A stretch of 22,363 nt of DNA from Smittium culicis (lineage: Eukaryota > Kickxellomycota > Harpellomycetes > Harpellales > Legeriomycetaceae), in assembly GCA_001970855.1 (NCBI GenBank), contig LSSN01001411.1, positions 1 through 22,363 of the forward strand, given 5' to 3'. Positions 1 to 8,500 of this stretch are shown piece after piece. Position 1 is the stretch's first letter. The number at the start of each line of letters is the position of its first letter. A program made the position numbers and the translations under genes. The notes beneath the pieces were generated by a model, which did no database searches, was not told where the DNA came from, and worked only from the letters and a program-made list of their open reading frames with translations.

Positions 1-481
1 CGGTGATGTCCTCCTCTAGTTTTTCTGTCTGATACATTTCAAATTCTTTAAGGTTGTGTGAAAATGTTTTTTGCATCACGCTCTCTGCATCTTCTTTTTT
101 GCTAAAAATTAGGTAAGTGATTCTAGCTCGATGGTCATCTTTTCTAATGTAGATGTAGCCATCGAGGTCGTGGGCGAGTTTATAGAGAGCATTCATATGG
201 TCTCCTTGAAACTGCGCCCATGAAATTCCGATTTTACGATCTGAGCCATTTTGGCACAGTCGTTTTAGGCTGGTTTGCTTTCCACCATATAGTAGATGTT
301 TGACTGACACATCTCTATACTGGCTCATGTCGATTTTTTGATCGTATCTAAATATGGATTTGATCTTTTTAGGGTCGTTTTTTTTTAAGATAGTGGGTTT
401 AGCATTTCCATGAGGGGTATATCCCTTCAGGGCATCGCTAAATGTGTTCCTGGCACGTTTAAAGGACTTTTCAGTGGCCAT
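1..481 (-). CDS. Unrecognised basic protein, 5' part only (runs off the window)
   Basis: An open frame of 160 codons begins at the ATG at 481-479 and is still open at the window edge, so the C-terminal part is missing. The start is supported by an in-frame TAA a few codons upstream and by A at -3. The visible protein is rich in Lys and Arg, especially residues 1-45 (MATEKSFKRARNTF...). Residues about 93-140 alternate as helix (GDHMNALYKLAHDL), strand (DGYIYIRK), strand (RARITYLIF) and helix (KKEDAESVMQ), which resembles part of an RRM-like or Gag/ORF1-like alpha/beta fold. That is inference from the pattern only. GC is about 38-43%, well above the intergenic DNA and typical of the coding parts here. 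It lies tandem to and downstream of the HMG-box gene, 748 bp away. I do not recognise the family; a host nucleic-acid-binding protein or a retroelement ORF are both possible. I am confident that it is coding and not confident about function. Confidence 0.75.
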   Translation of the reverse strand, partial: MATEKSFKRARNTFSDALKGYTPHGNAKPTILKKNDPKKIKSIFRYDQKIDMSQYRDVSVKHLLYGGKQTSLKRLCQNGSDRKIGISWAQFQGDHMNALYKLAHDLDGYIYIRKDDHRARITYLIFSKKEDAESVMQKTFSHNLKEFEMYQTEKLEEDIT

Positions 482-1229
482 AGTGTTAGCTGAGTTAATA
501 TGGGTTATTATCCTCCACAACGTCACTAAATAAGGTACTATCACTTTTTACAGGCTTTCTAATGACATTAGCTGAGTAAATTGATGTTTTTTTTTGTGCT
601 TTTATTTATTTTTTTAGTTTTTTTTGTGTAGGCTTTTTTTTTGTGTCGCAAATTAGTCGAAAAAATCAAATTCGTTAAATTCGGCGATTTGAGCACTTTT
701 TTTTCTCGATTTGGCTAATTAAAACCGTGCACCAATCTTGGGCACTTACAATTTAATTGCATTATTTAAACTTTGTCTAAAGAGACCAAACTTATACCAA
801 AATGTAGCTCTTGGCAAGGTCAACAAAGTTGAATTAATAAGTTAAAGTCGATAGACTACGCGTTCGATGGTTATAGTCAATTTTATTTAGTAAGGGCGTA
901 AAAAAAAAGTGAATAGTAGATAAGAAATAAAATTTTATAGATTCTCTAATCCTATTGGCTCGTCCAAGAAAACATTATCTATGATAGAGAGCTACAAGTA
1001 CTCGAATAATTAAATTGGTATAAATAGAATCTAAAAAAAATCTGATTAGGTTGTTCTGACTTTATTATAATCATTATAATATTACAAAAAAATAAAGTGG
1101 ATTTCTTGATATGCAATTAAGTACAAAGTGTTATAAGTAGTGATTCTATGCTAGTTGTAAATATAAAAAAAGCTAACTCTTTTTGAATTGTTTGACTTTT
1201 TTGAGAATTATTTTGGTATGATTTTAAAT
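482..1229. other. Intergenic: end of HMG gene and promoter of the left-edge gene
   Basis: Both neighbours are on the minus strand, so this stretch should hold the HMG gene's 3' end (right side) and the left gene's promoter (left side). Near the left gene are long T runs on the plus strand (A runs on the coding strand) at about 590-655. TGACGT, a CRE/ATF-type core, lies on the minus strand at 525-520, about 40 bp before the ATG. The 10-mer TTAGCTGAGT occurs twice, 82 bp apart, at 486-495 and 568-577, bracketing that site. No ORF, tRNA or clear TATA box was found. The motif roles are inferred. Confidence 0.5.
520..525 (-). promoter_or_regulatory. CRE/ATF-like core TGACGT before the left-edge gene
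   Basis: TGACGT reads on the minus strand about 40 bp upstream of the ATG at 481. This six-base core is bound by ATF/CREB-type bZIP factors such as fission yeast Atf1. A six-mer is expected by chance every few kb, so only its position supports a role. Confidence 0.2.
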
Positions 1230-2630
1230 TTAATTTTTGCTAAAAGGATTTGTTTCTATATAGTTGTAGTTATTTTCGTTTAAAAATGGATTTTCAAAGT
1301 TACTAATTGTGTTCACTCCATTTTCATATACACCAGAATAACCATATGCTGATGGATATTGATTTCCAATTAAAACTGAAGAATTGCTTGGAAGAACAGG
1401 GTTTTTTAGGTACATGCTACTTTGATAATACCTTGGATCGTTGAAAGTTAACCCTTCAATATTTTTATTTTCTGGAGCTCTAAGTGAAACGGATGAATGG
1501 TTTGGCGACATCGAAGAAATATAAGAATTTTCGATAGACCCAGAAGCACTTTCTATGCCGAATGGGTGATGTGAAATATTATTGTTCCAATTTTCTGGGT
1601 AATCTAAGCTATTTGCTGGGAAATACTGAGAATCTGCTTGGTTATTTAAATAAGAACTTTCATTAATTTCGGTAGGCAAAATCGGCTCATTGTGATAAGA
1701 TAATTGTTGCTGGAAAAACTGTGAGTTCAAAACGCTTTCATCGACCAAATCACTAATATCGATGTTATTTATACGGGTATTATTAACGTAGTTAGAATTA
1801 GGTTGTTGTGAGCATGAGTTCTTCATGTATTCATTCAAGTGAGAAATTTGATTTCCATTGAATGAAGATAAAGGTTGCTCGTTAAATCCGGACATGTATT
1901 GGAAGTAATCAGGGCACGGACTGCCTAGTTTTACAGTTCTATCTACATATGGTATGTAGAAAGGATGGTTGCTATCATATTTAAAATCCTGATTATTTGT
2001 ATTTTTTTTAGATTTTCTTGGCTTGTATTTATAATCTGGGTACATTTTCTGATGTTTCTTTTTTTCATTTTCGGCATTTTCTTTATATTTGTCTCTCACT
2101 TGATCTGTTTCTTCTCTCCACATCTTTCCGATTATGCAAGAAATCTCTTTGTTTGAAACTCCGAGGTTTTTTTTTATTACTTCCTCTTGTTTATCCTTTC
2201 TATAAAGTATAAAAGCATTAGGTGGTCTTGGGGTTCTCTTTTGCTTAGGCTGCTTTGATCTTTTATTGATTTCACCTTCGAGGTCACTTACATTCTGGGA
2301 GTTAGGGTTGGTATTCAAAATATTAAAGAGATATTGACGATTTTCCATTTCTTGTGGGGTATTTTGCGTATCAAATCCTCTATTAGTGGGATATTGGCGT
2401 GAGAATTTTGGAGTTGTAAGGTTTGTCGAGGAGTTATTTGAGTATGGAGTTAATAGTTCTTCGGATACAGATGTAAAACTGTGAGAAGGGGAAGAGTAAA
2501 CTCGATTTTGGGATGCCTTGGTTACTAAGCTTTCGCATGAAGGTAGAGAATAGATATTGCCCTCATTTAGATACTTATCGAGGATATTCTCAGCATCATT
2601 TTCGTTTCTTGAAGATTGAATAGTGCTCAT
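1230..2630 (-). CDS. MATA-type HMG-box transcription factor, sex/mating regulator-like
   Basis: A 466-residue intronless gene whose start has A at -3 and which ends in TAA. The HMG box spans about residues 131-206. It opens with KRTPRPPNAFILYRKDKQ, has the middle helix around ISCIIGKMWREE (the conserved Trp is W171), and ends in HQKMYPDYKYKPRKSKK, a basic tail that also looks like a nuclear localisation signal. In known relatives this sequence-specific box bends DNA at ACAAAG/ATTGT-type sites. It is closest by eye to fission yeast mat-Mc and to fungal MATA_HMG boxes. The protein is far longer than mat-Mc (about 181 residues) and near Ste11 in length, but the box is central rather than N-terminal. 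Residues 1-130 are Ser/Thr/Asn-rich. Residues 211-466 are Asn/Ser/Tyr/Gln-rich and look like a disordered activation region. Ser/Thr-Pro pairs at S47, T61, T73, T91, S237 and S375 suggest MAP-kinase or CDK control (inference). Two NPF motifs sit at 447-449 and 461-463. Whether it is the mating-type gene itself or a Ste11/Prf1-like regulator cannot be decided. Confidence 0.9.
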   Translation of the reverse strand: MSTIQSSRNENDAENILDKYLNEGNIYSLPSCESLVTKASQNRVYSSPSHSFTSVSEELLTPYSNNSSTNLTTPKFSRQYPTNRGFDTQNTPQEMENRQYLFNILNTNPNSQNVSDLEGEINKRSKQPKQKRTPRPPNAFILYRKDKQEEVIKKNLGVSNKEISCIIGKMWREETDQVRDKYKENAENEKKKHQKMYPDYKYKPRKSKKNTNNQDFKYDSNHPFYIPYVDRTVKLGSPCPDYFQYMSGFNEQPLSSFNGNQISHLNEYMKNSCSQQPNSNYVNNTRINNIDISDLVDESVLNSQFFQQQLSYHNEPILPTEINESSYLNNQADSQYFPANSLDYPENWNNNISHHPFGIESASGSIENSYISSMSPNHSSVSLRAPENKNIEGLTFNDPRYYQSSMYLKNPVLPSNSSVLIGNQYPSAYGYSGVYENGVNTISNFENPFLNENNYNYIETNPFSKN

Positions 2631-2691
2631 ATTTGAGATTTTTTTTATATTAAGGGATGTAAATGTTCTATAAAAGGATAGGGTTATTAGG

Positions 2692-2743
2692 TTGTAGAAA
2701 TTTCTTAGGGTGGTAAGTTGTAGAAATTTCTTAAGGTGTTAAG
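2692..2743. repeat. Two 26-bp direct repeats with heat-shock-element-like dyads, HMG promoter
   Basis: Units at 2692-2717 and 2718-2743 are contiguous and differ at two bases. Each begins TTGTAGAAATTTCTTA and holds the perfect palindrome AGAAATTTCT (2696-2705 and 2722-2731), which fits the nGAAnnTTCn dyad bound by heat-shock factors. The pair lies 62-113 bp upstream of the HMG-box gene's ATG, a normal place for upstream activating sites. The repeat is seen directly; the factor is inferred and could equally be another dyad-binding protein. Confidence 0.55.
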
Positions 2744-4281
2744 TATGTAAATTTATTTAAAAGAGAAAATTAGAGAAAATCTGGGAATGTGAAATCAGAT
2801 ATGCTTATATAGCTCAGCGAATTAAGAGGATGGGTAGATAGGAAATATTACAAAATCTTGTTGAATAAGAACTTTTGTTTTATGAAGAGAAGTAGATATG
2901 GTAGACAAGGGTGGTTTAGAATAAAAGTGTATCTTATTACTACAAGAAACGACTTTGGAGGAGGTGAATGAACTTCTATACTAGAATTGCACTTTCTAAG
3001 GAGATACTTCTAACTAACTTATATATGGAAAAAAAAGCCCAATCTTATCAAACTCAAAAAAAAAAGTAAAGCAGTCACATAGCTGGCGTCTACAGCAAAA
3101 ACTAACATGTAACTCAGAATGATTAGTGGTATTAAATAGTGCGTGTTTTTTTTTTATTTATGAAGTGTACCTTTTTTGCAAATCAATGGAAATTATGGAA
3201 AATAGGAAGCATACGCTTTGAGAGTGATATGACAGGCATTCATTAGATATCAACTTTTAGCGCTCTTCAGAAAACGAAATGCCTCTATACTACACCATCA
3301 AAAAAAAAACAAAAATCAGGATGCTCATCCATCATTCAAATGGACAACTTTAGTTTAATTATAGCAAGTCCGCGTTCAATTAAAAAGTAGGATTTTGTAC
3401 TAATAAAACTCCAGCGCTAATGCTTATGTAGTGAATCACGCTGCAATTCGGCAGCCATGGATCTTTATTCAGCATAATATGATTTCACATTTATCAGCAA
3501 TTAATTGTTACTTTGCCAATCATGATATCCGAGGCTTAACCTGTACTTTTTGTTTCCTCAATGCGTGACGGATCCATAACAATCAATCTATCCCTTTTCA
3601 ATGCAAGTCACTTTTAATTTCCTAATTTGGATATTAGTGCGCTAACCAGTAATTGCGCTCCATTCTGGGAAATCCCTAGTTTTTCTGAAATTTACAAGCC
3701 AATAGCTTTGCTGGTCGAGACATAAAGGCTTTTTTCTCACTTTGAAATCTTCCAGTTGAATATCAGCGAACGCCCACTTTTATCTTCACCCCGCTATTAG
3801 CATGCACTTCAAAATCAGAAGGCTTGACACAAGCTCGACTTGCTGCAGTCAAAAAAAAAAAGAAAAAAAATCAAGCTTAACAAGTCATATTGCCAGGCTA
3901 AAAATATATGGCCTAACTTATGACTATTTTTAGCAAATATTACTTTAATATCGACTATTCTTGCACACAGCCCAGGTTATATTTTTTCGCGCGCACAAGA
4001 GCAAATGGCTCACAAAATAGCTACGCTCCCCTATTCTCTAGAAATAATAATAATTGAGCGGATCACCCTCTCCCTTTTTGCTTAAGCTTGGTATATACTA
4101 AAAACTCAACCCCTTTTCCCCTGTGCTAAATCTCCAGAGCTCGCTATGGTAATGCTAATGAGCCTATAATGTACTTTGTCTACCCAAAAAGTCATAGTGT
4201 CTCTACAGCTTTAAAAAATCTTCACATCTTTATTGGTTAATAATCAATAAAATAAGAGCTTTAAACTCAAAAAAAAATCAT
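2744..4281. other. Intergenic, relatively GC-rich, no gene recognised
   Basis: Spot counts give about 38-40% GC for lines at 3421-3480 and 3661-3720, as high as the coding parts, yet all six frames are broken. The plus strand is pyrimidine-rich around 3540-3800. A run of 11 A followed by G and 8 A lies at 3851-3870. I compared it by eye with U1, U2, U6, 5S and tRNA signatures and found none. It may be the long 5' regulatory region of the HMG gene, a decayed gene, or an unannotated non-coding RNA. Confidence 0.4.
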
Positions 4282-4608
4282 ATGCGTAATAGAGGGCTAA
4301 AATCAAAAGAGATCATATTCAATCTACACTTGAAAACAAATAGTCTGAGTGTTGATTTTATGATTTCTCCAAATAGATTTTCCGCTTATCTACCTTTAAA
4401 ACCGCTTATAACTTTTTTTAAAAAAACAGTATATTCATTTAAAAATATCTCAGCACTGAAAGCTTTGCAGCCAAATGCTTTTTATCGCAAAATCATAAAA
4501 CTATTGCGAAAAATAAGGGGCAATGGAAAAGAGAGTGTGGGTAAGTTTCAAAGGATTGGATCGCCACGGATATGGCCTGGTTCAATTTCTAAAAGCAAAA
4601 AATTATAA
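4282..4608 (+). CDS. Doubtful small basic ORF (108 residues)
   Basis: The frame starts MRNRGLKSKEIIFNLH and ends ISKSKKL. It is strongly basic (many Lys and Arg), with a hydrophobic stretch near LPLKPLITFF and a helix-prone basic stretch FYRKIIKLLRKIRG. It matches no family I know. I looked for an alpha-box or homeodomain because of the nearby HMG gene and did not see either. The start context is poor (C at -3). A GTAAGT at 4541-4546 inside the frame looks like a 5' splice site, but splicing to the first TAG-ended acceptor near 4614 gives a stop within a few codons. It lies about 1.65 kb from, and divergent to, the HMG gene. It could be a chance frame or a remnant. Confidence 0.2.
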   Translation: MRNRGLKSKEIIFNLHLKTNSLSVDFMISPNRFSAYLPLKPLITFFKKTVYSFKNISALKALQPNAFYRKIIKLLRKIRGNGKESVGKFQRIGSPRIWPGSISKSKKL

Positions 4609-4882
4609 AAAATAGGAAATATATGATTTATACTATTACACCTCACCACTAAATAAAATTGGTTATATTGAATTCAAAATCTATGATCTCAGCATAGTCC
4701 ACTGTAGATTAATGTGAACTTTTAATCCATTCTAACCAATCGTATGCGCTATTAAATCAACTGCACTAAAAGCAAATAACTTTTCAGTAAATATGTAGCA
4801 GCTATAAAAATACTTTAGCCAAAATTAATAGCATTAAACAATTTCTGAATAAGTAATTTTAATCTATAGGCCATTTGATACC

Positions 4883-4909
4883 GAATCTAGTAAATCTAGT
4901 ACTAGATTT
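4883..4909. repeat. Perfect 18-bp palindrome with an extra direct half-site
   Basis: AAATCTAGTACTAGATTT at 4892-4909 is a perfect palindrome. Immediately to its left another AATCTAGT (4884-4891) repeats the half-site in direct orientation, so three AATCTAGT half-sites lie in 26 bp. This pattern suits a dimer- or trimer-binding regulator or a site-specific enzyme. No gene borders it closely, and the function is unknown. Confidence 0.5.
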
Positions 4910-5550
4910 GATCCTATTAAATACGACTTATGGCCAAATGAATGCAGCAAAGCTGGGTATATCTATTGATCCTCTCTATTCGCCGATTTATTAGTACAGT
5001 TAAATGGATACCCGTTTTTAAGATTGCATTTCAATGATATTCGAACTACACCCTTAATTATGTATTCACCGCTACCATCTGCATTTTCATTAAATACCAA
5101 GAGACTACGCTTACATAAATAACTTACTCTTACTAATAAATGCTTACAGACTAAATATTATTAGGAAACCTGAGCAGCCGAGAAACTATATTAGCTTAAG
5201 TTTAGGTAATTTATGACTGTACGTTTTTTAATCTGGTGGGTATTATATCAATTTGATCTATAGGGTCCTCTCTTTACTTAAATTATTCATCAAAACTACA
5301 AGGGCATCTATTAAATGTTATTCCGTCTCGAAAAATAAATTATTCGCAAAACTACTAAAATTTATTTAGTAATATCGAAAACCAATATTATCCTTGCTCA
5401 TATACTCCTTCACCATCAGCCTCACCATACCCTTCACGTTATTTATTCGTATACTTTAGCTCAGCATACCACTTCGGTATTAATCTTCACAGTTAAATAT
5501 ACATACAGCTTAATCTAGTCGATATTCTCGAGATGTAGATTCAATCTCGC

Positions 5551-5563
5551 TTTTTTTTTTTTT
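5551..5563 (+). repeat. Poly-T run, 13 bases
   Basis: An uninterrupted run of 13 T follows CAATCTCGC. Similar runs occur at 12125-12136 (12 T) and 20502-20514 (13 T). They are common in AT-rich fungal intergenic DNA and can exclude nucleosomes. Confidence 0.8.
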
Positions 5564-8500
5564 GCAAGATTAGTTAATCATAACTCTCTGAATTGATCCA
5601 AATTTAGTCTATAAGCGAAAGACTTTTTTTTTTCTAAAGCGCATGGATTTTTTTAATACATATTATAGGATAATAATAGTGCATCTGATATTCCCTGATT
5701 AGTATTAACTTCTCTACTTATCTTTTGCAAGCAAAAAATTTATTTTAAATAAATCGAATTTGTTTGAGATTTTTTACTATAAAAGGAATAAAAAACTTCA
5801 CCCACCATCAGTGGAGCATTTGGCACTTCCTCATTCAGTAAAGGAAATCCTAGATATTTACTTATAAAAAAGAATTATATTTTCATATAGAAACAATCAT
5901 TGGATAAAAAGTTTTTAAATTCAATCACGAGTTATACTATTGGCTAATATTAGATGGACCTTGTATCTCCTCAAGCGCTCTTTTTCCTAATAAAGGCTTT
6001 TACTCGAGGAATTACAGGGAAATCCGCTTATTTTTACTTTTCAATCTACAAAAAATAAATCCTAGGGAGACAAATTCTTATTTCGAAAAGTGAGCTGTAA
6101 TATACCTTATAAAGATTCGGGTCTCAAAAAAAATATTTTCAGAAAATACTAAAACCAGACGACTCTTTTCAAAACCAGTTTCTAAAAACAAAAAAAACTT
6201 GACGTACGAACCAATATGCACTTTCAGCCATCTCAGTTTCGTTGTTAAAATTTTGCTTTTTTATATTTCTCACAATCATAAATAATCGATGAAATAACTA
6301 AATAGTAAAATGATCTGATTTTTTTTAGTATTAATACTTTGCACAAATGGTAAGTTTTTTTTTCAGTTAACATTTTTTTATAATTTATACTGGGTTTATA
6401 AATTTATGTAAGAGATGACGATGCGTTTGGTTGGTTTCAATCTACTCGCTATTTAACCTACAAGATTTATCGGGTTGAGATATAGTTATATATCATAGAT
6501 TACTCTATTCCTCCAGAATTATAATACAAAATCAATTCTACTAGCGGTGAGCTAATTACCATTGCATGTAAAATAATTTATTTTATCAAGGAGATATGTT
6601 TTTTTAGCAGCTTTGAATGGTAAAAGTGTATAATTGGGCTATTATTCCAAACTTTTGATGTAATCAGATTAGTATATCTATGCCTTTTTCTAGAAAATCA
6701 TTACAGATTTTACATTGTGTGTAGGATATAAGTAGATGGTAACTGAATATGCGATTACTTGCTAGCTCAATATAATATTTATAGAAAAACCTTATACATC
6801 ATACATTCAACGCTTAATTTTAGAAAAAAATTAAAACTAATTGTGTAAATATTTCTTTAAATCGTCATTCGCTAATTGATATAGACTGTGAAGCTCCTGA
6901 ATTCATTTTTTGCTATTTATTTTAATTCAAAATCACATTTTCTTGGTTTTGTGATAAATATAGCATAGGCCATAGAAATTTCAGTACAAAATTTAAAAAT
7001 AATTTCTAGGAACCGACGAATACTTGCCAGAGAAGGGCCTGGTATTCAATAGTATCTTAATAATTTCTCGTTTTTAGGATTAAAGAATAACAATACTTTT
7101 TGTGCTAGTTTTAAAACGGATTAAATATTTATTCATTTGCTATTCGTGCAATAATATTTCCATCTAATAATAATTAGATAATATCGATTTAGTTGCATGG
7201 CTTTATGACGTGTTCACGCAATAAAAAAGTCTTTTGTAGGGTTCGATATAATCAAATCTCTTTTAAAATATATCTAGATCGCCCTACTTATTTAAAATCC
7301 CACGATTTAAATAATAATTACTTCCCATTATACATTTTAAATTATTCAATAGTTTTTTGTTTTTTTTTTCACTTTATAATTCGTTTTATTATTCATATAT
7401 AACAACCATCTATTACTCGAGTATAAATTTTCCGTTGTAATGCTTATGCTATGCTTACATACGAACTTTTTCTAATATTTATCTAACCTGGAACTATCTC
7501 TAATTACGAAAAAATATTTTATAATATTAATCTGCATTAGAAATAAACTAGATACTAAGTCTTTAATAAAAAACTAGATATAACTAGATATTTTTTTACA
7601 ATAATAGAAAATTAAATTCTGATAGCTCAAATCTCCTACATAAGTAATTGATATATTAAATTAAACTCTCCGTCATAATTATATGAAATAAATAAAGAGA
7701 CGTAAGATCAATTTAAATTTGATAGTATAAATATTATGTTAAAAATCTAAATTCATTTATATTTATATTTAATTAATAAGCACATTTCGCTAAATAATTA
7801 AAATAAAATAATTTCATTTTTATGAAATAATAATGACTAATGCTAATGCTAAATAACTCATAATTACATTCAAATACACGATTAAACTGTCACATTTACT
7901 AATTAACCACAGAAGTAAAATATATCTTTTTATTTAAAAAATATATCTAAAATTAAAAAACGCAATTCAAATTAATACACAATCCATTCATTCATTTTTT
8001 CAAAAGCACATTCTGGATTTTTATATTTTTGTAGATCAGTAACTTTTTAAATGCATCTGACATGTTTAGGTTCACTTTTTATAATCCTATAAGCTGAAAT
8101 GTGCACCTTTGCGTGTTTGCTTATTTTTTTTACTTTGATAAGTTTTTATTTGTTTTACCATATTTAAAAACACAAACTCAAAATATTTAAACTGACTAGT
8201 GATTAAAAACGTAATTATATTTTACAAATATGTTTTTTATGAAAGCATTTCTATACTTTCATATGTATATAATTATATTATTCATGAATAAATAAATAAA
8301 ATCATATTAACTTTTAATTGCTTTAACTATTTATATAGAATTATTTAGAAAAGCGCGAGCTAAAAATTCTCAGCGCTTAGTAGGATTAAAACAATTTCAT
8401 TATGGGCTAAACTAGCCCAAGTAGAGATATTGATGCATACATAATCATACTTACCTTTACAAAATTTCTCTACTGAACACAAGCTATTAAAGTGGGTTAT

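Larger units (their letters stand above)
4609..7192. other. Gene-free transition zone of falling GC
   Basis: No ORF, tRNA or transposon end was found. GC drops from about 35-40% (for example 5401-5460) toward about 20-25% by 7 kb. It holds the 18-bp palindrome at 4892-4909, a run of 13 T at 5551-5563, and a C-rich, pyrimidine-biased patch around 5406-5440 with repeated CACCAT and TTCAC words. GGTAAGT at 6349-6355, after an ATG, resembles a splice donor but no exon could be built. Confidence 0.45.

Noticed and set aside
1447..1457. TTAACCCTT inside the HMG gene, resembling the MITE terminus
   Set aside because: It is coding sequence and the following bases do not match the MITE.
1965..2212. 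Two overlapping plus-strand frames inside the HMG gene
   Set aside because: They are antisense shadows of the HMG box coding region, with hydrophobic Phe/Ile-rich translations from antisense Lys/Asn codons.
2803..2877. tRNA-like start TATAGCTCAGCGAATTAAGAGG resembling an A box
   Set aside because: There is no T-loop GTTCGA, the D stem pairs only partly, and no anticodon arm or matching acceptor strand is found.
4282..4608. The idea that this ORF is an alpha-box or homeodomain mating-type partner of the HMG gene
   Set aside because: No alpha-box core and no homeodomain third-helix WFxNxR pattern are visible; proximity alone is not evidence.
6349..6367. ATGGTAAGT followed by a T run and CAG, like a tiny intron after a start codon
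   Set aside because: An intron of about 17 bases is too short and no open frame follows.
7193..7402. 69-codon plus-strand frame
   Set aside because: Low-complexity Ile/Phe/Asn/Tyr product, no recognisable domain and composition equal to the surrounding AT-rich DNA.
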